Assembly: GCA_003054495.1 (NCBI GenBank)
Contig: CP028514.1
Span: 2,000,001 to 2,064,000 of the forward strand
DNA length: 64,000 nucleotides
Source: Carboxydocella thermautotrophica
Lineage (GTDB): Bacteria; Bacillota; GCA-003054495; Carboxydocellales; Carboxydocellaceae
Reading direction: 5' to 3'
Positions 33,649-42,612 of this stretch are shown here, in pieces. The notes below the pieces were generated by a model. It was not told the origin of the DNA and ran no database searches. It worked only from the letters and a program-made list of their open reading frames with translations. The first letter of the stretch is position 1, and every line of letters begins with the position of its first letter. Made by a program: the position numbers and the translations under genes.

Positions 33649-34839
33649 CTAAAAATCTTCCCCCTTTCCCACCACCACAGCTTCCTGGCCCTTTACCAGC
33701 AGTAGTGCAAGCAAAACTAATGCTACTAAGGCAGTCCCGTAAATGGCATAGAAATTCATAAAATCAACTGACTTGAGTAACTTTCCTCCTGCAGCTGTCC
33801 CAATGCCACCTCCTCCCATAAAACAAAATGCTACCAGTGACATGGCCGCCCCTCTAGCCTGTACGGCAAACTCCGTTGCCATCGTCAATAAGGTTGAATG
33901 TGCCAGCATAAAACCGAGGCCCAGCATAGTGATTCCGGCAATCAACAGGGGTAGCTGCCTGGCTCCAAGGATAAAAGCTAGATCAGCCAGAGCAGCTAAA
34001 CTCAAACCGGTCAAAAGTATTTTCTTCCTGCCATATTTACCCGCCAACTTACCGCTTAAACGGCCGCCAATAACAGCTGCTATCCCGAAGAAGGTCATCA
34101 ATAAGCCGATAGCCAGGTAGTTATAGTGATAATTATCTTCAATAAAGGCTCCCAGATAGGAGAATGATCCCAGTAAAAACATACCTTCCAGTAAAACTAT
34201 AACATATACTGCCAGGCTCTTTCCAGTACTAAGCAGCTTCAGGTAGGGAGTTAGAAACTGGCTTTCCGGATTTTTGGATGAGGGAATTTTTTTACCTGTT
34301 GTCAGAAAAAGAAAAGTAACAAAAGCTGCCACCACTGTATATACCCAGAAAACCCCTCGCCAGTTTAGCCAGTAAGCTATTGTCCCACCTAAGGCCATAC
34401 TAATTCCCTGGCCTAAAAAAGAAATGCCCATAAAGCTTCCAATTGCTGCCTGGCGCTCCGAGAGGGGAAAAAGATCTCCGATTAAGGCTAACGAAATTGG
34501 CATAACTGAGGCAGCAAAAATACCGGTCAGGGCACGGTAAAATGCTAAATCAGCCAGCCCTCTTCCCATTGCTGTTAATGCGGTGGCGAAAGTGAAGAAA
34601 AACATGGCAAAGGTCAGAATTTGTTTTTTCCCGTAGCGGTCTGCAAGGGGCCCGAAAATCAATTGAAACAATCCGAAAGGGATCATGTATGAGGTGATCA
34701 ATAATCCAGCAGCAGTAGCGGATACTCCTATGTCTCTGGCGATAGCCGGCAGAATGGGAGAAACCACCCAGTTATCAGCCATGACTGTAAAACCGGCTAA
34801 TCCTAGAATAATAATAATTTTCCTCAGATCCATCCTCAA
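33649..34839 (-). CDS. MFS transporter (drug:H+ antiporter-like)
   Basis: This 396-residue protein has twelve hydrophobic segments. The MFS motif A in the loop after helix 2 reads GPLADRYGKKQIL, and a related GRLSGKLAGKYGRKKILL comes after helix 8. The segment SMALGGTIAYWLNWRGVFW resembles the antiporter motif of 12-TM exporters. The substrate is unknown. The local sequence is AT-richer than most of the window by eye. It has its own candidate promoter (TAGACT, 17 bp, TATAAT at 34898-34870). Confidence 0.85.
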   Translation of the reverse strand: MRMDLRKIIIILGLAGFTVMADNWVVSPILPAIARDIGVSATAAGLLITSYMIPFGLFQLIFGPLADRYGKKQILTFAMFFFTFATALTAMGRGLADLAFYRALTGIFAASVMPISLALIGDLFPLSERQAAIGSFMGISFLGQGISMALGGTIAYWLNWRGVFWVYTVVAAFVTFLFLTTGKKIPSSKNPESQFLTPYLKLLSTGKSLAVYVIVLLEGMFLLGSFSYLGAFIEDNYHYNYLAIGLLMTFFGIAAVIGGRLSGKLAGKYGRKKILLTGLSLAALADLAFILGARQLPLLIAGITMLGLGFMLAHSTLLTMATEFAVQARGAAMSLVAFCFMGGGGIGTAAGGKLLKSVDFMNFYAIYGTALVALVLLALLLVKGQEAVVVGKGEDF

Positions 34840-34869
34840 TCACTCCTCGTATCGTGATATTACAATATT

Positions 34870-34898
34870 ATTATATTACTATTTCATTAAAAAGTCTA
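34870..34898 (-). promoter_or_regulatory. Candidate promoter of the MFS gene
   Basis: On the minus strand TAGACT (34898-34893) and TATAAT (34875-34870) are separated by 17 bp. Just downstream GTAATAT occurs twice about 17 bp apart, a possible operator. The -35 overlaps the end of the preceding terminator. Confidence 0.45.
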
Positions 34899-34932
34899 TA
34901 AAAAATACTCCTACCTGGTAGTAGTAGGAGTA
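34899..34932 (-). terminator. Terminator of the pst-phoU operon
   Basis: On the minus strand TACTCCTAC and GTAGGAGTA pair around nine bases and TTTTTT follows. The stem overlaps the stop codon of the small double-cysteine protein. Confidence 0.88.
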
Positions 34933-35201
34933 ACAGTCCAGTTCTTCAACTTCCATAGACCCTGGATATCAATTTTCAGTCCATTGATGGCACCGATTAT
35001 TTTTTTGTCAAGATAAATTTTGACATCTTCAACCTGGAAAAGCTCATATTGCTCCAGCTGTTCCAAAGGCCGACGGGCATCGGCCATCAAAGCTGGCACT
35101 TTGCCCACACAGCAACCGGAGTATTCCCCTTGAAATATTGTCAGCACTTTCCCTCTCTGTCTCAGTTCATGCAGCGCCTCCTGACTCAGCAATATCTCCA
35201 C
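34911..35201 (-). CDS. Small double-cysteine protein at the end of the pst operon
   Basis: The 96-residue protein has a conserved-looking adjacent cysteine pair in EYSGCCVGKVPAL near residues 30-31. The N-terminal half (ALHELRQRGKVLTIFQGEYSGCC) is loosely reminiscent of HesB/IscA-like folds, but this is not secure. GTG 35201 has AAGGAGG nine bases ahead and starts 11 bp after phoU, and the operon terminator lies at its end, so it is cotranscribed with pst-phoU. Why a thiol protein travels with phosphate genes is unknown. Confidence 0.65.
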   Translation of the reverse strand: MEILLSQEALHELRQRGKVLTIFQGEYSGCCVGKVPALMADARRPLEQLEQYELFQVEDVKIYLDKKIIGAINGLKIDIQGLWKLKNWTVTPTTTR

Positions 35202-35212
35202 CTTGATCCTCC

Positions 35213-35878
35213 TTACCGGTTCAAATCCTCTCTCTCACCGGTTTCCAGGTAGATAACTCCTTCACCGATGTTGGTGGCATGGTCGCCTATTCGCTCCAGG
35301 TAGCGGGCCACAAAGAGCAGATGAGTGGCCTGAGTGATGGTAGATGGATCTTTTTGCATTATCTCCACCAGCTCATCAAAGACCAGCCGGTAAAGGCGAT
35401 CGATTTCATCATCCTTTTTGCAGGTTTCCTTGGCCAGCTCCACATCCCCACGTACATAGGCGTCCAGCACGCCCCGCACTTCCTCCTGGGCCAGTTTGGC
35501 CATCTTGGGGATGTCGATTAGAGGCTTGATCAAGGGCTGATTGGCCATACGCAGGGTCACCTTGGCAATATCGGTAGCGTGGTCAGCAATGCGCTCTAAG
35601 TCTACGATTATTTTGAGCCCGGCCCCGATTTTACGCAGGTCTCCGGCGATGGGCTGCTGGGTAGCAATCAATTTCATGCAGCGGTCATCGATTTCCTTTT
35701 CCAGCTGGTCAATAGCTTCATCTCCATCGATGACTTCCTGAGCCATTTTCACATCCTGGCGAGCCAGACTTTCCACCGCTTTGACGATTGCCGTCTCCAC
35801 CATAGAACCCATTCTCAAAATATCTTTTTGCAGTTCTTCCAGGGCCTGATCAAAATTGTGACGAACGGAACCGCTCAT
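35213..35878 (-). CDS. phoU: PhoU, regulator of phosphate transport and signalling
   Basis: At 221 residues it is the standard two three-helix-bundle PhoU. Each half carries an E-x-x-x-D-x-x-x-D-like metal motif: EVIDGDEAIDQLEKEIDDR in the first and ETCKKDDEIDRLYR in the second. PhoU restrains Pst transport and the PhoR kinase when phosphate is plentiful. The gene follows pstB by 30 bp in the standard order. Confidence 0.95.
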   Translation of the reverse strand: MSGSVRHNFDQALEELQKDILRMGSMVETAIVKAVESLARQDVKMAQEVIDGDEAIDQLEKEIDDRCMKLIATQQPIAGDLRKIGAGLKIIVDLERIADHATDIAKVTLRMANQPLIKPLIDIPKMAKLAQEEVRGVLDAYVRGDVELAKETCKKDDEIDRLYRLVFDELVEIMQKDPSTITQATHLLFVARYLERIGDHATNIGEGVIYLETGEREDLNR

Positions 35879-35908
35879 TTTACTACACCCCTTCCAGAAT
35901 GCTTGACC

Positions 35909-36682
35909 TTAACCGAAGCGACCGGTGATGTAATCCTCAGTCCTTTTATCCTTCGGTTTGGTGAAAATCTCATCAGTAGGCCCGAACTCAATCAAATCCC
36001 CGCTGAGGAAAAAGGCGGTAGTATCTGAAATCCGAGCAGCCTGTTGCATATTATGGGTAACAATAATAATAGTATATCGCTCTTTCAGCTCCTGAATCAA
36101 CTCCTCGATGCGCATGGTGGAAATAGGGTCCAGGGCCGAAGTGGGTTCATCCATCAACAGCACTTCCGGTTCAATGGCCAGGGCCCGAGCGATGCAAAGG
36201 CGCTGCTGCTGCCCGCCAGAAAGGCCCAGGGCTGGTTTGTGCAAACGGTCCTTAACTTCTTCCCAGAGAGCTGCACCTTTCAGACTCTTTTCCACAATCT
36301 CATCCAGCTTGCGTTTATCCTTCAGGCCATGGATACGGGGGGCATAGGCCACATTATCATAGATGGACTTGGGAAAAGGGTTGGGCTGTTGAAAGACCAT
36401 ACCCACTCTTTTCCGCAATTGAACCACATCGGTTTCCGGAGCATAAATATTTTGCCCATCTAACAGGATTTCCCCCTCAATCCGTACATTCTCTATTATA
36501 TCATTCATTCTGTTCAAAGTGCGCAAAAAAGTTGATTTGCCACAGCCAGATGGTCCTATTAAGGCTGTCACCCGGTTTTTTCCGATGTCTATGTTGATAT
36601 CATGCAAGGCATGATAACTGCCATAATACAGATTAAGCTGGCGAACAGTAAACTTATTTTCCTGCACGGCTGTTACCCCCAT
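35909..36682 (-). CDS. pstB: Phosphate ABC transporter ATPase
   Basis: This 257-residue ATPase has Walker [10 protein letters not shown] at about 42-50, PstB-typical [10 protein letters not shown] right after it, signature [15 protein letters not shown] and Walker [14 protein letters not shown]. It powers high-affinity phosphate import with PstSCA. It starts two bases after pstA. Confidence 0.97.
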   Translation of the reverse strand: MGVTAVQENKFTVRQLNLYYGSYHALHDINIDIGKNRVTALIGPSGCGKSTFLRTLNRMNDIIENVRIEGEILLDGQNIYAPETDVVQLRKRVGMVFQQPNPFPKSIYDNVAYAPRIHGLKDKRKLDEIVEKSLKGAALWEEVKDRLHKPALGLSGGQQQRLCIARALAIEPEVLLMDEPTSALDPISTMRIEELIQELKERYTIIIVTHNMQQAARISDTTAFFLSGDLIEFGPTDEIFTKPKDKRTEDYITGRFG

Positions 36683-36684
36683 TC

Positions 36685-37524
36685 TTAGCGCTGTCTGGCA
36701 AAATAACTGCGTAACAAGGTGGCGGTCAGATTCAGCCCCAGCACCAGCATCAACAGGACTACCGCTGTACCGTAGGGAATTTTATCCTCCACTCCCGGCA
36801 CCTGGGTTGCTATCACATACAGGTGGTAGGGCAAGGCCATAACCTGGTCAAAAATACTGGTCGGCAGTTTGGGCAAGAAGAAAGCTGCTACTGTTAGCAG
36901 AATAGGAGCTGTTTCCCCGGCTGCCCGCGCAATCCCCAGGATGGAGCCGGTGATAATCCCCGGCATAGCCTGGGGCAAGACGATTCTGATAATGGTCTGC
37001 AGTTTGGTCGCCCCCAGAGCCAGACTGGCCTGCCGGTAGGACTGGGGCACAGTGCGCAGGGCCTCTTCAGCAGTAGTGATAATTACCGGCAAAGTCATCA
37101 GTGCCAGTGTCAAAGAACCTGCCAGAATGGATGCCCCAAACCCAAAATAGATAACAAACAGACCCAGTCCAAATAGCCCGAACACCACTGAAGGTATACC
37201 GGCCAGATTCATGATGGCCAGGCGAATCAGGCGGGTAAGCCAGTTATCCCTGGCGTATTCTGAGAGATAGATAGCGGTCATTACACCGGTAGGGAGAGCA
37301 AAAACTATCGTCCAGAACACGAGATGAAGTGTACCTACTATGGCAGGAAAAATTCCGCCTTTGGTCATACCCCGCCGGGGTTTATCAGTAAGAAAATCCC
37401 AGCTGATAGCGGGCAATCCTTTGCTGAGAATATCATATAAAAGCCAGGCCAGGACCGCAATAATCAGGATGGTGACCAGCCGCAAAACCGAAAAGGCAAT
37501 TTTTTCTTGCAGTTTTGGACTCAT
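36685..37524 (-). CDS. pstA: Phosphate ABC transporter permease PstA
   Basis: The 279-residue permease has six membrane helices and a permease loop [21 protein letters not shown] near 175-195. It pairs with PstC to form the phosphate channel. Its ATG directly follows the pstC stop, indicating coupled expression. Confidence 0.95.
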   Translation of the reverse strand: MSPKLQEKIAFSVLRLVTILIIAVLAWLLYDILSKGLPAISWDFLTDKPRRGMTKGGIFPAIVGTLHLVFWTIVFALPTGVMTAIYLSEYARDNWLTRLIRLAIMNLAGIPSVVFGLFGLGLFVIYFGFGASILAGSLTLALMTLPVIITTAEEALRTVPQSYRQASLALGATKLQTIIRIVLPQAMPGIITGSILGIARAAGETAPILLTVAAFFLPKLPTSIFDQVMALPYHLYVIATQVPGVEDKIPYGTAVVLLMLVLGLNLTATLLRSYFARQR

Positions 37525-38385
37525 CTACTCCACCTCCTTGACTTTGCGGGCCACATAGTCGGCAATTAAGTTAATCACCAGGGTAATGATCATCAGCACC
37601 AGACCGATCAAAAAAAGAGCATGGTAATGTTCACTGCCTCGAGGCACTTCCCCCATCTCGGCGGCTATGGTAGCAGTCATAGTCCGCACCGGCACCAGAA
37701 AACCTTTCGGAATCACCGCCGCATTACCAGTAGCCATCATCACCGCCATGGTCTCCCCGATCGCTCTTCCCATACCCAGCATGACAGCAGCGGTAATACC
37801 GGAAAATGCCGCCGGAACGATCACATGTTTGATGGTCTGCCAGCGGGTAGCCCCCAGGCTGAGAGATGCTTCCGCATATCGCCGCGGTACAGCATTGATT
37901 GCGTCTTCAGAAACAGAGACAATGGTGGGTAAAGCCATAATGGCCAGGATGATCGAACCAGTCAAGGCAGTAAGACCGGTATCCAGATGAAACAGGCTCT
38001 TGATTTTCGGAGCTAGTACCATCAGAGCAAAAAAGCCATAAACAACAGAAGGAATCCCTGCCAGTACCTCGATGGCAGGCTTCAGTATTCCCCGGATAGT
38101 AGGATGGGCGATTTGGCCCAGATAAATGGCTGTTGCCAATCCCAGCGGGACAGCAATAACCAGCGCCCCCAGAGTAACCAGGAAAGAACCTGCCAGCAGG
38201 GGCAGCAGGCTGAATTTAGGTGGAGTATCAGTAGGAGCCCAGATCTTGCTGGTAAAAAAGTCACTAAGGGGAACTTTGGTTAAAACCGGCAAGGATTCTT
38301 TGAAAAGGAAAAGAAAAATTAGTCCGATCACCAGAATCGAAAGGAGAGCTACGGCTTTCAATAAAAATTCAACCGCTCTTTCCAT
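37525..38385 (-). CDS. pstC: Phosphate ABC transporter permease PstC
   Basis: The 286-residue permease has six membrane helices and the loop ASLSLGATRWQTIKHVIVPAA at about 190-210, closely similar to that of PstA. The extracytoplasmic N-terminal loop is short. It follows pstS by about 70 bp, across a stable hairpin. Confidence 0.95.
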   Translation of the reverse strand: MERAVEFLLKAVALLSILVIGLIFLFLFKESLPVLTKVPLSDFFTSKIWAPTDTPPKFSLLPLLAGSFLVTLGALVIAVPLGLATAIYLGQIAHPTIRGILKPAIEVLAGIPSVVYGFFALMVLAPKIKSLFHLDTGLTALTGSIILAIMALPTIVSVSEDAINAVPRRYAEASLSLGATRWQTIKHVIVPAAFSGITAAVMLGMGRAIGETMAVMMATGNAAVIPKGFLVPVRTMTATIAAEMGEVPRGSEHYHALFLIGLVLMIITLVINLIADYVARKVKEVE

Positions 38386-38412
38386 GTTTTACCTCCTCGT
38401 ACAAACAGGCCA

Positions 38413-38439
38413 AGAGGAGCCGGGAATCCCGACTCCTCT
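38413..38439 (-). promoter_or_regulatory. Hairpin between pstS and pstC
   Basis: AGAGGAG-TCGGGA and TCCCGG-CTCCTCT form a near-perfect 13-bp stem with no T tract. Such hairpins commonly protect the 3' end of the binding-protein mRNA, so pstS can outnumber the permease subunits. Confidence 0.55.
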
Positions 38440-38455
38440 AGCCGGAAGGTTAACT

Positions 38456-39337
38456 TTATTTTAAGGGAATGAATCCCATTTCTTCAACCGTTTTCTGGCC
38501 ATCAGAGCTGAGAGCATAGTCAATAAAGGCTTTACCTACTCCTTTAGGTTCTCCAGCGGAGTAGAGATAGAGTTTGCGGGAAATGGGATATTCTCCGCTC
38601 TTTACGGTTTCCAGGTTAGGAGCCAGCCCGGCATCACTGGCATCTTTTGCAACTTTCACAGCTTTGACAGTCTCATTGACATAGCCAAGACCCATATAAG
38701 CGATTGCACCTTTATTGCCCTGAATTTCCTTCACTTCCGCAGAGGTAGAGGGCAGGAGCAGAGCATCAGGACGGAAGTTTTCATTATTCAGAACGTGTTC
38801 CTTAAAGAAAGCATAGGTACCGGAGTTGCTTTCCCGGGACAGGACCACAATCTTCAGGTCAGGCCCACCCACTTCCTTCCAGTTGTTGATTTTGCCAGTA
38901 TAAATGTCCTTGATCTGGGCCAGGGTCAGTTTATCTACAGGGTTATCCTTGTTAACTACTACAGCGATGCCATCCAGAGCTACAACGGTTTCCTTTACAT
39001 CAATCCCTTTGGCTTTGGCGTCACTCACTTCTTTTTCTTTTATTTCACGGGATGCCATGGCGATGTCGGTAGTACCATTGATGAGAGCAGCAATGCCGGT
39101 ACCGGAACCGCCGCCGGTAACAGCCACACTGGCATCCGGGTTTTTATCCATGAAATCTTCTGCCCAGGCTTGTACCAGGTTAACCATAGTGTCAGAGCCC
39201 TTAATCTGCACAGAACCGGCGATAGCTCCCTGCTGGCCTTCAGGGGTTTTGGCCTCCTCCTTTTTGGCGCAGCCCGTTAGCAGCAGGCTGAACATCAGGG
39301 TACCGACCAGAATTTTAGTTCCCACAGCTTTCAGCAT
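38456..39337 (-). CDS. pstS: Phosphate-binding lipoprotein PstS
   Basis: The 293-residue protein has a lipoprotein signal with LLTGC lipobox at about 19-23 and a phosphate-binding fold: KGSDTMVNLVQAW, GGGSGTGIAALINGTTDIAMASR and LSRESNSGTYAFF. It delivers phosphate to PstCA. The gene opens the pst operon and lies behind a PhoP box, so it is induced by phosphate starvation. Confidence 0.96.
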   Translation of the reverse strand: MLKAVGTKILVGTLMFSLLLTGCAKKEEAKTPEGQQGAIAGSVQIKGSDTMVNLVQAWAEDFMDKNPDASVAVTGGGSGTGIAALINGTTDIAMASREIKEKEVSDAKAKGIDVKETVVALDGIAVVVNKDNPVDKLTLAQIKDIYTGKINNWKEVGGPDLKIVVLSRESNSGTYAFFKEHVLNNENFRPDALLLPSTSAEVKEIQGNKGAIAYMGLGYVNETVKAVKVAKDASDAGLAPNLETVKSGEYPISRKLYLYSAGEPKGVGKAFIDYALSSDGQKTVEEMGFIPLK

Positions 39338-39378
39338 AATTTTCTCTTCCTCCTCATGTTTTTTCTTATCCCATCTTT

Positions 39379-39433
39379 ATTGTAGCAAGCCATTGTTAAC
39401 TGAAGAATGGCATGTATGTAAAGTTATTGTTAA
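39379..39433 (-). promoter_or_regulatory. PhoP box and -10 of the pst operon
   Basis: On the minus strand TTAACA (39433-39428), N5, TTTACA (39422-39417) form the 11-bp direct repeat of PhoP boxes. A degenerate unit and another TTAACA (39399-39394) continue the array. TACAAT (39384-39379) is the -10; there is no -35 hexamer, which fits PhoP-dependent activation. The upstream end overlaps the stop codon of the PBP gene. Confidence 0.75.
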
Positions 39434-41082
39434 TACAGGTTAGCCAATCCCTGTAAAATTTCCCGCGCCACCGGTGCTGCCGTTTTTCCCCCTGATTCTC
39501 CGCCCTCGACCAGCACTGTTAATACCACCCGTGGCTGCCGGGTGGGATAAAAGGCGGTAAACCAGCAGTTGAGCTGGCCATTACTGCGCTGGGCTGTACC
39601 TGTTTTTCCCGCCACCCCAGGTGCCAGTTCCGCCAGCTGGCCGCTGCCCTGGCTGACTACTAATCTCATCATGCCCTGCAGCTGGCGAGCAGTTGCCTCC
39701 GAAAGCAGGCGCTGGGGCTGCGCCGGCGCAAAGCGACTTTCTACCCGACCAAAATCGTCCCGGATTTCCTGGACCAGGCGGGGTTGAATGTCTATCCCTC
39801 CGCGGGCAATCAGGGCAGTCAGACGGGCAACTTGCAAAGGTGTCAACTGCATCTGCCCCTGACCGATACTGAGATTGGTGAGGTTATCCTGCCAGACCCG
39901 GTTCCAGTCCGGCTGCTGATAGGCATGGGGATAACCGGTGACCACCGCTGTTAACAGCTGTAATTTACGCTGATAGCTATAAAGTTTATCCGCACCCAGG
40001 TTGCGTCCCAGCCAGACAAAATAGGGGTTACAGGAATAGGCTAGAGCCTCCTGTAAAGTATGCCCTCCTTTAGGATGGGGAACATTGACCTTTACCCCGG
40101 GCACTTTGCTGCATTCGATCCAGGTCTGAGGAGTGACCAGTCCCTCTTCCAGAGCAGCAGCGGCCACCAGCAGTTTAAACACCGACCCGGGCTCAGTTGG
40201 CCACATGGTACGGTCAACAAATTGTAGCGGTTCCGGTTGGGCAGGCAATTGAGCCGGGTGAAAGGTGGGCCGACTGGCCAGTGCCAGCAAATCCCCGTCC
40301 ATTTTCATCACCACCACCGCTCCTCTGAGCTGGCGGTGGTCCAGCACTGTTTCCACCAGCCGCTGCACCCTGGCATCAAGAGTCAGAACCAGATGGCGAC
40401 GGCGTTTGCTGGGCTGATAGCCGCCATTCTGCCCCTGCAGACCTTTGATCATCCTGCCCTGACCATCCTTGACTACTGCTGCCACCCCTTCCGGGCTCAC
40501 ATCCCGCAGTTCCCGGTCATATAAGGCCTCCAGCCCGGCCCGACCCAGCAACTCCCCGCGGCGGTAATCCCCGCGGGGCAGCTGGCTTAAGCGTTTCTGG
40601 TCCGGATAACCCAGATAGCCCAGCACATTGGCAGCCAGGGGGTGGGGTCCATAGCGAAAAGTTACGGGCTTTAACATTACACCTGGCCAGCGGTAGGCAT
40701 GTACTGATTGCCATGCCTCCTGACTGACGGGATAAGGCAAAATTACTGCCTCACCATTAAACCGGGCCAGAATCTCCTCCAGAGGTTGGCCCAGAAGATT
40801 GGCCAGCCGCATAGCGGTATGTACTTTGTTTTTAACCAGGGCTGGAAAAACAATAATCCGCCAGTCGGTATAGGAATCAGTAAGGGGTTTGAGATTGCGG
40901 TCATAAATCTGTCCCCTGGGTATATCCTCCAGCCCAACCGCCCAGGTCTGCTGTTTCCAGGCCTGCCGGGCCAGTTCAGGCCCTCTTACCACCGTCAACC
41001 AGCCCAGGCGCAGCAGTAGCGGAAGATAAAAAAAGAGGAAAAAGACCAGGCCGAGCTTAACCAGCCGGCGCCTGCGCTCCAT
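39430..41082 (-). CDS. Class B penicillin-binding protein (transpeptidase)
   Basis: The 550-residue protein has a basic N-terminus, one membrane helix at about 8-30, and a transpeptidase domain with SVFK at 300-303, SCN at 350-352 and KTGT in AGKTGTAQR near the C-terminus. It is shorter than the mrdA product and lacks PASTA repeats, so it is not a typical PBP2B/SpoVD; a sporulation or germination wall role is possible. It ends an operon with mltG, the U32 gene and a DUF4911 gene. The PhoP box of pst begins over its stop codon. Confidence 0.85.
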   Translation of the reverse strand: MERRRRLVKLGLVFFLFFYLPLLLRLGWLTVVRGPELARQAWKQQTWAVGLEDIPRGQIYDRNLKPLTDSYTDWRIIVFPALVKNKVHTAMRLANLLGQPLEEILARFNGEAVILPYPVSQEAWQSVHAYRWPGVMLKPVTFRYGPHPLAANVLGYLGYPDQKRLSQLPRGDYRRGELLGRAGLEALYDRELRDVSPEGVAAVVKDGQGRMIKGLQGQNGGYQPSKRRRHLVLTLDARVQRLVETVLDHRQLRGAVVVMKMDGDLLALASRPTFHPAQLPAQPEPLQFVDRTMWPTEPGSVFKLLVAAAALEEGLVTPQTWIECSKVPGVKVNVPHPKGGHTLQEALAYSCNPYFVWLGRNLGADKLYSYQRKLQLLTAVVTGYPHAYQQPDWNRVWQDNLTNLSIGQGQMQLTPLQVARLTALIARGGIDIQPRLVQEIRDDFGRVESRFAPAQPQRLLSEATARQLQGMMRLVVSQGSGQLAELAPGVAGKTGTAQRSNGQLNCWFTAFYPTRQPRVVLTVLVEGGESGGKTAAPVAREILQGLANLY

Positions 41083-41112
41083 GGCTGTCGCCTCCTGTCC
41101 TTTTTCCTCTCA

Positions 41113-41373
41113 TTATTCCTCATTTTTCGGTAAGCTATCCAGTATTTCCACCGGAAAAGGGCAATGCCGTAAAAGCTCCAGAGCTTCTGCCCTTGTATCA
41201 GGGGTACAGTGAATAACCACCAGCCCCTGTTTGCCATCAGCGGTACTGACAATGCCTATACTGCCATGCCCTTCAAAAATCCGGTCCAGCAAAAGTATGT
41301 CAGCCGGGTTAAGGCGGGCATAAATCTTGCATTCCGGATGGTGGTCAGCTGCCAGCTGCACCCAGGTCGCCAT
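41113..41373 (-). CDS. DUF4911-like small protein
   Basis: The 86-residue protein reads as an alternating alpha/beta fold: KIYARLNPADILLLDRIFEGHGSIG, then GLVVIHCTPDTRAEALELLRH. This resembles DUF4911, found in Clostridia behind U32-family genes, as here. The assignment is by pattern and context. There are no obvious catalytic residues, and the function is unknown. Confidence 0.6.
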   Translation of the reverse strand: MATWVQLAADHHPECKIYARLNPADILLLDRIFEGHGSIGIVSTADGKQGLVVIHCTPDTRAEALELLRHCPFPVEILDSLPKNEE

Positions 41374-41392
41374 TTTTTATCCCTCCAGACTG

Positions 41393-42610
41393 TCACTGTT
41401 TGGCACGTCTTAATAAACTACCAGCCGGAATTCCTGCTACGCCCGGGAGCAAAACCAGCTGCCGGGGATGAGGAGCCCGGTCGATTGCTTCGCCGGCTTC
41501 GTTGAACATCTTTTCTACTCGCAATTGCCGGTTGGGCCCAAAGGAAGTAAGCACTTCCAGTTCCTCCCCTGTGGCAAAAGGGCCGCGCTGTTCCACCCAC
41601 AGTCCCTGTGGGGTTTCCTCCCGTACTATGCCAACAAAATCGTATTCCCGAATATAGCCGGCAGAGAGATAATGCTGTCCGGCCTGTTGCGGGGGCCAGC
41701 CCAGGAAAAAACCGGTAGTATAAGGCCGATGGCTGACTTTGGCCAGTTCCTCCAGCCACTCCTCCCGGCACTGCCAGCCCTCAGGATCAGCCAGCCAGGC
41801 ATCGATGGCCTGCCGGTAAACTTTTACCACCGTACCCACATAGTGAACACTTTTCATTCGACCTTCAATTTTGAGACTGTTCACTCCTGCTGCCATTAGC
41901 CGGGGCAAATATTCCAGCAAACAGAGGTCAGCAGAGTTAAAAATATAGGTCCCCCGTTCATCTTCCAGAATGGGATAGTATTCTCCCGGCCGGGTTTCCT
42001 CCACCAGGGCATAGCTCCAGCGGCAGGCCTGGGCGCAATCTCCCTGGTTGGCATCCCGCCCTGTCATATAGCTGGAAAGCAAACAGCGACCGGAATAGGA
42101 AATGCACATGGCTCCATGGACAAACACTTCCAGTTCTGTCTCAGGGCAGTAGCGTCTGATTTCGCCAATCTCCTGCTCAGTCAGTTCCCGGGCCAGTACC
42201 AGCCGCTCTGCCCCCTGGTCAGCCCAGAAACGAGCCGCTTCCTTATTGGTAATATTGGCCTGGGTGGAAATATGCAAAGGCAGGCGCGGGGCATAGCGCC
42301 GGGCCAGGCTGAATACCCCCGGGTCGGCGATAATCAGCCCATCCACTGCCAGTTCCTGCAATTCCTCCAGGTAGGCCGGCAAATCCTCCAGATCCCGGTT
42401 ATGGGCAAAAATATTCACTGTTACATATACTTTCCGTCCCCGCTGACGGGCATAATTCAGCCCTTCTTCCAGCTGGAAGCGGGAAAAGTTGCCGGCCCGG
42501 GCCCTTAGCCCAAAGCGCTGTCCAGCCAGATAGACGGCATCAGCGCCAAAATCAATGGCAGTTTTCAGTTTTTCCAGATTGCCCGCCGGGGCAAGTAATT
42601 CTGGTTTCAT
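41393..42610 (-). CDS. U32 family protein (TrhP-like tRNA hydroxylation or collagenase-type)
   Basis: This 405-residue protein starts with PELLAPAGNLEKLKTAIDFGADAVYL, the U32 signature of a TIM-barrel. It has the cysteine set CISYSGRCLLSS...GDCAQACRW that could bind an iron-sulfur cluster, and IEGRMKSVHYVGTVVKVYR near 245. Many U32 proteins of this type act in tRNA U34 5-hydroxylation (TrhP) rather than as peptidases. It starts three bases after mltG and precedes the DUF4911 gene. Confidence 0.85.
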   Translation of the reverse strand: MKPELLAPAGNLEKLKTAIDFGADAVYLAGQRFGLRARAGNFSRFQLEEGLNYARQRGRKVYVTVNIFAHNRDLEDLPAYLEELQELAVDGLIIADPGVFSLARRYAPRLPLHISTQANITNKEAARFWADQGAERLVLARELTEQEIGEIRRYCPETELEVFVHGAMCISYSGRCLLSSYMTGRDANQGDCAQACRWSYALVEETRPGEYYPILEDERGTYIFNSADLCLLEYLPRLMAAGVNSLKIEGRMKSVHYVGTVVKVYRQAIDAWLADPEGWQCREEWLEELAKVSHRPYTTGFFLGWPPQQAGQHYLSAGYIREYDFVGIVREETPQGLWVEQRGPFATGEELEVLTSFGPNRQLRVEKMFNEAGEAIDRAPHPRQLVLLPGVAGIPAGSLLRRAKQ

Positions 42611-42612
42611 TC

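Noticed and set aside
35215-35245. TCAAATCC sequence resembling a tRNA T-arm
   Set aside because: It is inside phoU and no acceptor stem or anticodon arm can be formed around it.
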